From an uncultured Collinsella sp. (GTDB taxonomy: Bacteria > Actinomycetota > Coriobacteriia > Coriobacteriales > Coriobacteriaceae), in NCBI GenBank assembly GCA_902494375.1, contig CABUTL010000024.1, forward strand, positions 1-11,028: 11,028 nt of DNA, given 5' to 3'. A model generated the notes under the pieces. It was not told where the DNA came from and made no database searches. It saw nothing but the letters and a program-made list of their open reading frames with translations. Positions 1 to 6,969 of this stretch are shown piece after piece. The translations under genes were made by a program, and so were the position numbers. The number at the start of each line of letters is the position of its first letter. Position 1 is the stretch's first letter.

Positions 1-45
1 TTATTCAGATTAATCATTGCCCGTTGTGACATCGCCGAACCCGCA

Positions 46-170
46 GGGCAGAGAGCAAGTTCCCTCCCGGCGCACTCCGCAGGACGCAAGAAGCCCTCGC
101 CGCACGAAGTGCGCAGCGAGGGCTTCTTGCATGTCCGAGGACGCGCCGGGAGGGAACTTGCTCTCTGCCC
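46..170. repeat. Long foldback (nested inverted repeat)
   Basis: The two 55-nt arms are 46-100 and 116-170, around a 15-nt centre. The outer 28 bp (46-73 with 143-170) are perfectly complementary. The inner 15 bp (86-100 with 116-130) are also perfect. The 12 nt between them on each side are almost unrelated but equal in length. The centre itself can fold as CGCAC-GAA-GTGCG (101-113). The element begins 16 nt past the ilvE stop and has no T-run on either side, so it is not a standard intrinsic terminator. It resembles a small foldback or MITE-like intergenic repeat. Its copy number cannot be judged from one window. Short reading frames across it are by-products of the palindrome, since both strands encode similar peptides. 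Confidence 0.9.
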
Positions 171-186
171 GGATAGGTAAGACAGC

Positions 187-1239
187 TTACGCGACGGTGT
201 AAACCCAGTTGTGCTTGTCCTCGACAGCACCGGACTGGATACCAGTCAGGGTCTCGCGAAGCTTCTTCATCACAGGGCCGATCTCGGTGTAGCCAGCCGG
301 GAAGGTCACGGTCTCGTCGGCGCCGTAAACCTTGTTGTCGATCTCGCCAACCGGGGAGATGACGGCAGCGGTGCCGCACAGGCCGCACTCCACAAAGGTG
401 CCGGCCTTGACCTCGGCCCACTCGACGGGACGCTGGTCAACGGTCATGCCCAGGTCCTGAGCAACCTGAACAAGCGAACGACGGGTGATAGAGGGCAGGA
501 TGGAGTCGGTGTGCGACTGCGGAACGACGAGCGTGCCGTCCTCCTTCACGAACAGGACGTTGGCGCCGCCGGTCTCCTCGACATAGGTGCGGGACTCGGA
601 ATCGAGATACAGGTTCTCGGCATAGCCCTCGCGGTGAGCCTCCATCGTGGGCTTGAGGGACATGGCGTAGTTCAGGCCGGCCTTGATGTTGCCGGTGCCG
701 TGCGGTGCGGCGCGGTCGTACTCGGAAACGCGCAGCTTGACGGGCTTGAGGCCACCCTTAAAGTACGGACCGACCGGGGTCACGAGAATGCGGAACGTGT
801 ACTCAGGAGCGGGAGCCACGCCGATCACGTCACCGGAGCCGATCATAAACGGACGCACGTACAGGGTCGCGCCGGAGCCGAAGGGCGGAACCCAGGCGGC
901 GTTGGCAGAAACGACCTGCTTGACGGCCTCAACGAACTTGTCCTTGGGAAACGGGGGCATCTCGAGGCGCTGGGCAGAGTTATACATACGCTCAGCGTTC
1001 ATGTCGGGACGGAAGCAGACGATGCTGCCGTCCTCGGCGGTGTAGGCCTTCAGGCCCTCAAAGACCTCCTGGCAGTAATGGAAGATACCGCCGCACTCGG
1101 AGACATGCAGGGTGTGGTCGGTGGTCAGGCCGCCCTCGTCCCACTCGCCATCCTTCCAATGAGCCTCGTAGCTGTAATCGGTCTTCATGTAGCCAAAGCC
1201 GAGGCTACCCCAATCGATATCCTTCTTCTCGACAGTCAT
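187..1239 (-). CDS. ilvE: Branched-chain amino acid aminotransferase
   Basis: This 350-aa PLP enzyme of fold type IV reversibly transfers the amino group between Leu, Ile or Val and 2-oxoglutarate. It is cytosolic and is the last step of branched-chain amino acid synthesis. The PLP lysine is K186 in HGTGNIKAGLNYAMSL (180-195). Other family landmarks are the N-terminal WGSLGFGYMKTDY, the region EVFEGLKAY (58-66), the cofactor-binding stretch EETGGANVLF (221-230) and the C-terminal CGTAAVISPVG (288-298). The length is normal for the long (BCAT-like) IlvE type. The frame is open further upstream to 1389, but ATG at 1239 is preceded by AAGGAG (1246-1251) at good spacing and matches the family N-terminus. 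It appears to be a single-gene unit, with the foldback at 46-170 just downstream. Confidence 0.96.
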   Translation of the reverse strand: MTVEKKDIDWGSLGFGYMKTDYSYEAHWKDGEWDEGGLTTDHTLHVSECGGIFHYCQEVFEGLKAYTAEDGSIVCFRPDMNAERMYNSAQRLEMPPFPKDKFVEAVKQVVSANAAWVPPFGSGATLYVRPFMIGSGDVIGVAPAPEYTFRILVTPVGPYFKGGLKPVKLRVSEYDRAAPHGTGNIKAGLNYAMSLKPTMEAHREGYAENLYLDSESRTYVEETGGANVLFVKEDGTLVVPQSHTDSILPSITRRSLVQVAQDLGMTVDQRPVEWAEVKAGTFVECGLCGTAAVISPVGEIDNKVYGADETVTFPAGYTEIGPVMKKLRETLTGIQSGAVEDKHNWVYTVA

Positions 1240-1392
1240 ATGTCGCTCCTTACATACACAGTTGCATACTCGCGAACCCGCACGCAAGGACCGAGGCCGA
1301 CCGCGTCGCAACGTCGCACGCCCGGAGCGTAGAGCCGGACGGGACACGCAAACGGCATCAAAGCCGATGGCACGTCGATTCGCATGCACGAG

Positions 1393-1421
1393 ATTGTACT
1401 CCGCACGCGCGTCGGATAAAA
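1393..1421 (-). promoter_or_regulatory. Candidate ilvE promoter
   Basis: Read on the minus strand there is a good -10, TACAAT (1393-1398), and a weak -35, TTTTAT (1416-1421), 17 bp apart. AT-rich sequence lies upstream. Transcription would begin near 1386, giving a leader of about 147 nt before ilvE. The palindromic core AAACGTTT lies at 1419-1426, over the -35. No T-box or clear attenuator hairpin and T-run was seen in the leader. Confidence 0.45.
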
Positions 1422-1464
1422 CGTTTTTCTTTAACTAACTAAAGTATTTTCATTTGACCGAAGC

Positions 1465-1498
1465 AAAAAGGCCCGCCACCGTAAGCGGTGACGGGCCT
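1465..1498 (-). terminator. Intrinsic terminator of the DedA gene
   Basis: A 13-bp stem (1469-1481 with 1486-1498) has one mismatch and a 4-nt loop (TAAG). On the minus strand it is followed by a T-run (A 1465-1469 on the plus strand). It lies about 40 nt past the DedA stop codon. Confidence 0.9.
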
Positions 1499-1536
1499 CA
1501 ACTGTACGGTCTGCGCGCTGGCTCGAGCTAGGTGTT

Positions 1537-2175
1537 CTATTTACCCAGCTTGGCCTTAACCAGACCGACCACGGTCGGGACGATCGACACGGCAACGATG
1601 CCGATAATCAGCAGCTCAAAGTGCTCCTGCACAAAGGGAATGCCGCCAAAGAAGTAGCCCAGCAGCGTAAAGACCGTCGACCAGGTAATGCCGCCCAGCA
1701 CGTTAAAGACGACAAAGTTGCGCCAGTGCATGCCGCCCATGCCAGCGATAAAGGGCACAAAGGTGCGGATAAACGGGAAGAAGCGACCCAGGAAGATGGC
1801 CAGGTGACCCCACTTGTCCAAGAAGTCCTCGGACTTTTTGATGCGCTCGGGCGTCATGGCCTTGACCTTGCCCGAAGCGATGATCTTGCGGCCAAAGAAG
1901 TGACCGATCATAAAGTTGCACTGATCGCCCAAAATGGCAGCGGCCCATGCGGTGGCCAGAAGCGCCACGATGTTAAAGCCGCCGTTGTGGGCAAAGAAAC
2001 CCGAGGCGAACAGCAGCGAATCACCGGGAAGGAATGGGAAGAACACCACGCCCGTCTCGATAAAGATGATCAGGAACACGCAGCCGTAGGCCATAAGCGG
2101 GCCGGCGGCGATCCAGCTGGCGATCGCGGTGCGCGGATCCTTAAGCAGCTCGGCGATAAAATTGATGAAACCCAT
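1537..2175 (-). CDS. DedA-family membrane protein
   Basis: This 212-aa integral membrane protein belongs to the DedA/SNARE-associated (VTT-domain) family. Members are proton-coupled transporters or lipid scramblases that support envelope homeostasis. The sequence shows hydrophobic segments at about 23-48, 68-90, 126-146, 153-178 and 187-206. It has the family motif E40..FLPGDS (48-53) and GRFFPFIRTFVPFIAGMGGM (130-149). E40, D52, R131 and R137 fall almost exactly where the functionally essential Glu, Asp and two Arg lie in E. coli YqjA. The ORF extends upstream, but ATG at 2175 gives the family N-terminus and has GAGAGG about 9 nt upstream. A TATACT -10-like hexamer lies at 2222-2227 without a convincing -35. 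It forms a single-gene unit ending at the terminator 1465-1498. The transported substrate cannot be told from the sequence. Confidence 0.93.
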   Translation of the reverse strand: MGFINFIAELLKDPRTAIASWIAAGPLMAYGCVFLIIFIETGVVFFPFLPGDSLLFASGFFAHNGGFNIVALLATAWAAAILGDQCNFMIGHFFGRKIIASGKVKAMTPERIKKSEDFLDKWGHLAIFLGRFFPFIRTFVPFIAGMGGMHWRNFVVFNVLGGITWSTVFTLLGYFFGGIPFVQEHFELLIIGIVAVSIVPTVVGLVKAKLGK

Positions 2176-2340
2176 GAAGTAAAACCTCTCAGTTGTGGGC
2201 GCGGATACGTCCAAGTTGACCAGTATACGGTTGCAGCGCCCCCTCGTGCGCAACCCCACAAAAGCATGACTCCATTACCAGCAAGTTTGCATAACTGACA
2301 CCTGTCGCGCAATGCCGCCAAGATTGTCCTTCCTAATCCC

Positions 2341-2357
2341 TAGCGAATCGCTATACT
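2341..2357 (+). promoter_or_regulatory. cysE promoter -10 with overlapping palindrome
   Basis: TATACT at 2352-2357 is a good -10 for cysE, about 40 nt before its GTG. No strong -35 stands at 16-18 bp; TTGTCC at 2324-2329 is 22 bp away. The perfect 13-bp palindrome TAGCGA-A-TCGCTA (2341-2353) overlaps the -10. GAATCGC from within it (2345-2351) recurs at 2363-2369, 18 bp further on. The layout suggests a promoter controlled by a DNA-binding protein, which is an inference. Confidence 0.45.
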
Positions 2358-2398
2358 TTATTGAATCGCATTGCCATGGCGCTAAGGGAGGGCGGCCG

Positions 2399-3103
2399 GT
2401 GAGCTTTATCAATACCATTCGCGAGGACATCAAGACCGTCCAAGCGCAGGACCCCGCCGCGCAAAACGGTCTAGTCATCTTCCTTTCCTATCCTGGCCTG
2501 CACGCCAAGTGGAACCACGTGCCCGAGCACTGGCTCTGGGAGCACGGTCATCGCTCGCTCGCCCGCGTGCTCTCGCAAATCACCCGCCACATCACCGGCG
2601 TCGAGATTCACCCCGCCGCACAGATCGGCAAGCATTTCTTTATCGACCACGCCATGGGCGTCGTCATCGGCGAAACCACCATCGTGGGCGACAACTGTGT
2701 GCTTTACCAGGGCGTTACGCTCGGCGGCACCGGCAACGAAACCGGCAAGCGCCACCCAACGCTCGGCAACAACGTCACCGTGGGCACGGGCGCCAAGGTG
2801 CTCGGCAACATCCGCATCGGCAACAACGTCAAGATCGGCGGCAACTCGGTCGTCGTCAAAGACGTGCCCGACAACTGCACCGTCGTGGGCGTGCCGGGAC
2901 GCATCATCAAGCGCAACGGCTGCCGTGTGTTCGAGGAGAGTTTCGACGCCAAGCAGCATCGCGAGTACATGCCCGATGACGCCGCCGAGCAGTCCGCCCT
3001 CAACCGCCAGGGCATCACCGAGAATGCCCGCCGCGTCAAAGAACTCGAGCGAGAGGTGGCCGAGCTCAAAGCCCTCGTCGCCAAGCTCGTGGACGAGCGC
3101 TAG
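2399..3103 (+). CDS. cysE: Serine O-acetyltransferase
   Basis: This 234-aa enzyme makes O-acetylserine from serine and acetyl-CoA, the committed step of cysteine synthesis. It is the short Bacillus-type CysE. A short helical N-terminus ([19 protein letters not shown], 3-21) leads into a left-handed parallel beta-helix of hexapeptide repeats (about 67-170). This carries [13 protein letters not shown] (81-93, with the active-site His), QGVTLGGTG (104-112), KRHP (117-120) and VVGVPGRII. The C-terminus (about 208-232) is a charged Leu/Glu/Lys coiled coil. The frame is open to an ATG at 2312, but that start has no ribosome site and adds a foreign leader. GTG at 2399 follows AAGGGAGG (2384-2391) at good spacing and gives the family N-terminus. 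It has its own terminator at 3141-3183. It is divergent from the DedA gene and convergent with the ABC operon. Confidence 0.95.
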   Translation: MSFINTIREDIKTVQAQDPAAQNGLVIFLSYPGLHAKWNHVPEHWLWEHGHRSLARVLSQITRHITGVEIHPAAQIGKHFFIDHAMGVVIGETTIVGDNCVLYQGVTLGGTGNETGKRHPTLGNNVTVGTGAKVLGNIRIGNNVKIGGNSVVVKDVPDNCTVVGVPGRIIKRNGCRVFEESFDAKQHREYMPDDAAEQSALNRQGITENARRVKELEREVAELKALVAKLVDER

Positions 3104-3140
3104 GAACGCAAGCGGCACAAAACGGCATCGGCATCAACGC

Positions 3141-3183
3141 AAAGGCACGCCAGGGAATTCATCCCCGGCGCGCCTTTCTTTTT
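3141..3183 (+). terminator. Intrinsic terminator of cysE
   Basis: A 15-bp stem (3141-3155 with 3163-3177) has two A-C mismatches and a 7-nt loop. It is followed by a T-rich run to 3183. Read the other way it has only a short T-run, so it may weakly stop the ABC operon transcript too. Confidence 0.85.
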
Positions 3184-3184
3184 G

Positions 3185-3216
3185 ATGTGACATGTAGGAC
3201 TGTCCCTTTGTCACAT
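3185..3216. repeat. REP-like nested palindrome
   Basis: The outer arms ATGTGACA (3185-3192) and TGTCACAT (3209-3216) are perfect 8-bp inverted repeats. Inside lies GGAC-T-GTCC (3197-3205). The last base is shared with the stop codon of the ABC gene (3216-3218). It sits between two convergent transcription units, a common place for REP-type elements. TTTGTCACATT from its right arm (3207-3217) is repeated exactly at 8083-8093. Confidence 0.6.
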
Positions 3217-5231
3217 TAGGCGAACTGGCTCAAGTAGAGGTCGGCGTAAGCGCCCTCGGCTGCGAGCAGCTCCTTATGCGTGCCCTGCTCGATAATGTTG
3301 CCGTGATCCATAACCAGAATCAGGTCGGCATCCACGATCGTCGACAGGCGATGTGCGATCACAAAGCTCGTGCGCCCGCGCATAAGCGCGTCCATGGCAC
3401 GGCCGATGGCAAGCTCGGTGCGCGTATCCACGCTCGACGTCGCCTCATCCAGAATGAGAATCGCCGGGTTGTTGAGCAACACGCGCGCAATGGTCAGCAA
3501 CTGGCGCTGGCCCTGACTGATGCTTTCGGCATCGTTGGCCACGCGCGTGTCGTAGCCCTGCGGCATAGTGCGCACAAAGAAGTCGACCTGCGCGGCGCGC
3601 GCAGCCGCCACGATCTCCTCGCACGTTGCCTCGGGACAGCCGTAGGCGATGTTCTCGGCAATCGTGCCGTCGAACAGCCAGGCGTCCTGCAGCACCATGC
3701 CAAACTGCTGACGTAGCTCGCCGCGATCCATGCGGCGCGTATCCACACCGTCGAGCGTAATGCGGCCACCGTCGATCTCGTAAAAGCGCATGAGCAAGTT
3801 GATGAGCGTCGTCTTGCCTGCGCCCGTGGTTCCCACCACGGCAATCTTCTGGCCCGGCTCGGCGGTAAACGACACGTCGCGCATAAGCGGCTTGTCGGGC
3901 GAATAACCAAAGCGCACGTGCTCAAAGGAGACGCGGCCCTCCACGCGACCCGGCAGCTTGGCGGCCTCGTCCGGCAGCGGATCGGCCTCCATCTCGGGCT
4001 CATCGAGCAGGTCGAACACGCGCTCCGCACTCGCCAGCGCGCTCTGCAGCGAGTTGAAGGTAAACGACAGCTGCGTCATGGGCTCAGATGCCTCGTAGAT
4101 AAACTGGAAGAACGCCTGGAACACGCCGACGGTCATGTGGCCGGCAACCAGCATGCTGCAGCCCACAATCGCAATCACGATCTGTGCCAAGCGGCCGATA
4201 AAGCGCACCGCGGGTCCGACGGCGTTGATCATAAAGTCGGCCTTGGCGCTCACACGTGCCAGCTCGCCCGAGGCCTGGTGCACCTCGGCAGAACTCTGGC
4301 GCTCGCGGTTAAACGCGCGAATCACCAGACGGCCCGAGTAGCCTTCCTCGACCGCGCTCGTAATCTTGGACACCCACTCCTGGCGCTCGCCCGTCACATC
4401 GTGTGTGCGGCGCGAGACGACCTTCGTCACCAGCAGCGACAGTGCCGTAAAGAACAGAAAGACGAGCGTAAGCTGCACGCTGAACACGAACATCACGCTC
4501 ACAGCACCAACAACCGTGCCGATCGACACGAGCAGCTGCAGCAATCCGCGCTGCATGCTCTCGGACATCTTGTCCAGGTCGTTGGTCGCGCGGCTGACGA
4601 CCTCGCCGGGACGATGCGCGTCAAAATAGGCGAGCGGCAGACGGTTGAGCTTTTGCGCGATGCGGTTGCGCAGGCGCAGATTGAGGCGTTCGGCCACGCT
4701 CGACATCAAAAAGCTCTGGAGCGCGTAGAACGAAGCGGCGGCCGTCCAAATCAAAAAGTAGATGAAGATAGTCCTGCCGCAGTTCTCCCAGGTGATGCTG
4801 AAGGTGGCGTTGTTGACAAACGCTACCTGAATGTGGCCCCACAGCTCATCGATCACGCGGGCGCTATATGCCGGCGCGGCAGTGTTAAAGATGACATAGA
4901 ACACAATGCTCGCGAACACGATATAGAAGCGCCAATGGTCGCCGGCAGCCTCGCTCCACAGGCGGCGCACCGTCGCCCAGGTATCCCGAGGTGTCTCGTC
5001 CTCGTCTTCGTCGTCCACGTCGCGCATACGCTCTGCCTCGGCGCGGGCGCGCTCGTCCTCGGCACGTTCGTTTTCCTCGTAGAGCGCTTGGCGGCGAGCC
5101 TCGCGCTCGGCTGCAGCCTTGGCGGCGTCATCCAGCTCGGGTGCTACGGCAGCCTGGTCGACCGTTTTATCGGCAGCGTCCGCAGCGGCAACATCGACAA
5201 GGCCGCCTTGTTTCCTGAGCTCCTCGGTCAT
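3216..5231 (-). CDS. ABC exporter half-transporter, subunit with canonical Walker B (TM288-like)
   Basis: This 671-aa type IV (B-family) ABC exporter half has six membrane helices (about 100-370) followed by a nucleotide-binding domain. Walker A is GTTGAGKTT (467-475), Q-loop Q515, signature ISQGQ (571-575), Walker B ILILDE with catalytic E596, D-loop SSVD (599-602) and switch H627. SQGQ in place of SGGQ is typical of the TM288-type partner in heterodimeric exporters. The first 95 residues are unusual: a charged, Ala/Glu/Arg-rich probable helix (35-70) and an acidic run DVDDEDEDET (71-80) before the first membrane helix. An in-frame GTG at 5240 lies inside the ribosome site. ATG at 5231 follows GGAGG at 8 nt and starts one base after the stop of the preceding subunit gene, so the two are probably translationally coupled. 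The cargo is unknown; drugs, peptides or lipids are all possible. Confidence 0.93.
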   Translation of the reverse strand: MTEELRKQGGLVDVAAADAADKTVDQAAVAPELDDAAKAAAEREARRQALYEENERAEDERARAEAERMRDVDDEDEDETPRDTWATVRRLWSEAAGDHWRFYIVFASIVFYVIFNTAAPAYSARVIDELWGHIQVAFVNNATFSITWENCGRTIFIYFLIWTAAASFYALQSFLMSSVAERLNLRLRNRIAQKLNRLPLAYFDAHRPGEVVSRATNDLDKMSESMQRGLLQLLVSIGTVVGAVSVMFVFSVQLTLVFLFFTALSLLVTKVVSRRTHDVTGERQEWVSKITSAVEEGYSGRLVIRAFNRERQSSAEVHQASGELARVSAKADFMINAVGPAVRFIGRLAQIVIAIVGCSMLVAGHMTVGVFQAFFQFIYEASEPMTQLSFTFNSLQSALASAERVFDLLDEPEMEADPLPDEAAKLPGRVEGRVSFEHVRFGYSPDKPLMRDVSFTAEPGQKIAVVGTTGAGKTTLINLLMRFYEIDGGRITLDGVDTRRMDRGELRQQFGMVLQDAWLFDGTIAENIAYGCPEATCEEIVAAARAAQVDFFVRTMPQGYDTRVANDAESISQGQRQLLTIARVLLNNPAILILDEATSSVDTRTELAIGRAMDALMRGRTSFVIAHRLSTIVDADLILVMDHGNIIEQGTHKELLAAEGAYADLYLSQFA

Positions 5232-5232
5232 G

Positions 5233-6969
5233 CTACTCACCTCCCTTCATCTGCGATTCCGCGATAGCGCGGTACACCTCGCAGGTTTCCATGAGCTCAT
5301 CGTGCGTGCCTAGGCCGACGATCTCGCCGTCTTTGAGCACCACGATCTGATCGGCATGCAGAATGGTCGAGATACGCTGCGCGATGATGAGCACCGCGGC
5401 ATCGCGCGTCTCGTCCTGCAGCGCATGGCGCAGTGCCGCATCGGTCTTAAAGTCCAGAGCCGAAAAACTGTCGTCGAAGATATACAGATCGGCATGCTTC
5501 ATGAGTGCGCGGGCAATGGCCAGGCGCTGGCGCTGACCGCCCGAGAAGTTCGTGCCGCCCTGGGATACCGGAGTATCGAGCCCCTGGGGCTGATCGAGCA
5601 CAAAGGTGCTCTGGGCAACCTCCAGCGCATGGAGCATGTCAGCCTCGGTCGCGCCCTCGTTGCCAAAGCGCAGGTTGCTCGCCACCGTACCCGAGAACAG
5701 CCACGCCTTCTGCGGCACGTAAGCGATATGCCCGCGGATGTCGTCTTGCGAAAGGTCGCGCAGATCGATGCCGTTCAGGCGAATGGCGCCCTTTGTGGCA
5801 TCGTGGAAGCGCAGTAGGAGCTTGGCCACCGTCGACTTGCCCGAACCCGTCGAGCCGACGATTGCGGTCATCTGACCGCGGCGACAGGTAAAGTTCAGAT
5901 CGCACAGCGTGTCCTCGTCGGCATCGTCAAAACGGAACGACATGTGATCGAACACGGCGACCGCGTCCGCATCGTCCTCGGAGGCAAGCGCACCGTCACT
6001 CAGCGTACGCTCGCCGTCCACGATGCTCGGCTCAATCTCCAACACCTGCTGCGCACGGTTCAGGCATGCGGCGGCGCGTGGGAGCGTCAGAATCACCATC
6101 TGCGCCATCATCACAAAGAACAGGATCAGGATCGCGTACTCCAGCACGGCCGAGATGCTGCCGATTTGCATGGCATGGACGCCCACGCGGTTGCCGCCCA
6201 CCCACAGCACCGCCACCTCGGCGATGTTCATCAAAAAGAAACTGGAGCTGTCGAGACCCACAAACAGGTGGTTGACCTTGATGGCGTTGGCGGCGTAGTC
6301 GCTAAACACCTCGTCCAGGCGCCGCTCCTCGTGACGCTCCTTGTTAAACGCACGGATGACGCGCACGCCCACGATGTTCTCGCGCAGCACCACGTTCATG
6401 CGGTCGATAAAGCTTTGCAGGCGCATAAAAATCGGCGCGGCGTTAGCCACCGTAAAGACCGCCGCCACCAGCACGATCGCAACCACCACGCCCAGCAGCG
6501 TGCCCATGGCGGGATCGATGAACCAAGCAAAAATGATGCCTGCCACGGCCAAGAACGGCACCGGCAGCACCAACTGAATCGTCTGAAGGATAGCCTGCTG
6601 AATCACGTTGATGTCGTTGAGCGAGCGCGTGATCATCGAACCCGTGCCAAAGCGCTCAAAGTCGCTGGCGGACAGCTCGAGCGACTTGTCGTACACGGCA
6701 TTGCGAATATCGCAGGCCACGTTGGCGGCCAGGCGCGCCGAAAGATAGCAGCCCAGCACCGTGCCGCCGCTGGCCATGCCGGTCGCGATAAGCATGTACA
6801 GGCCGTTGCGTAATATATAGTCGACATCGCCCGTGGTAATACCGGTGTTGACCATGTTCGCCAGCATCGTGGGAACCAACAGCGTACCGACGTTATCTAT
6901 CAGCACCGCAAACAGCGTCACCGCAATCAGACCGCGGTACGGCCTCATAAACCTCATTAAGAGTCGCAT
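5233..6969 (-). CDS. ABC exporter half-transporter, degenerate-site subunit (TM287-like)
   Basis: This 578-aa ABC exporter half has six membrane helices (about 12-300) and a nucleotide-binding domain. Walker A is GSTGSGKST (372-380), Q-loop Q420 and signature FSGGQ (475-479). Walker B reads LYIFDD (495-500), with D500 in place of the catalytic Glu, and the switch His is Q531 (IIAQRIST). Both changes mark the degenerate ATP site of heterodimeric exporters such as TM287/288. Pairing with the next gene would give one non-hydrolytic site (this Walker A/B with the partner's SQGQ) and one active site (the partner's Walker B Glu with this FSGGQ). ATG at 6969 overlaps the marR gene by 13 nt and has GAGGGGG 5 nt upstream. 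A second ATG at 6957 lies within the marR stop (TAATG) but has poor ribosome-site spacing. Confidence 0.94.
   Translation of the reverse strand: MRLLMRFMRPYRGLIAVTLFAVLIDNVGTLLVPTMLANMVNTGITTGDVDYILRNGLYMLIATGMASGGTVLGCYLSARLAANVACDIRNAVYDKSLELSASDFERFGTGSMITRSLNDINVIQQAILQTIQLVLPVPFLAVAGIIFAWFIDPAMGTLLGVVVAIVLVAAVFTVANAAPIFMRLQSFIDRMNVVLRENIVGVRVIRAFNKERHEERRLDEVFSDYAANAIKVNHLFVGLDSSSFFLMNIAEVAVLWVGGNRVGVHAMQIGSISAVLEYAILILFFVMMAQMVILTLPRAAACLNRAQQVLEIEPSIVDGERTLSDGALASEDDADAVAVFDHMSFRFDDADEDTLCDLNFTCRRGQMTAIVGSTGSGKSTVAKLLLRFHDATKGAIRLNGIDLRDLSQDDIRGHIAYVPQKAWLFSGTVASNLRFGNEGATEADMLHALEVAQSTFVLDQPQGLDTPVSQGGTNFSGGQRQRLAIARALMKHADLYIFDDSFSALDFKTDAALRHALQDETRDAAVLIIAQRISTILHADQIVVLKDGEIVGLGTHDELMETCEVYRAIAESQMKGGE

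Noticed and set aside
1..45. Left edge of the window
   Set aside because: No gene, hairpin or clear promoter could be supported in this short stretch.
17..202. Reading frames on both strands across the foldback (for example a 61-aa plus-strand frame)
   Set aside because: The two strands encode nearly the same peptides because the DNA is a palindrome; there is no ribosome site or codon signal for a gene.
211..1332. Long 373-aa plus-strand open frame opposite ilvE
   Set aside because: It is a shadow of the ilvE codons; the opposite frame encodes a complete, motif-bearing aminotransferase.
1240..1392. T-box or leucine/isoleucine attenuator in the ilvE leader
   Set aside because: No T-box-like conserved sequence, no run of Leu/Ile/Val codons, and no hairpin followed by a T-run was found.
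2376..2402. Eight-codon frame just before cysE whose TGA overlaps the GTG start
   Set aside because: No ribosome site of its own, and too short to separate from chance.
3918..5267. 449-aa plus-strand open frame opposite the ABC exporter subunit
   Set aside because: It is a His/Arg/Gln-rich shadow typical of GC-rich DNA read backwards; the minus strand carries all the ABC motifs.
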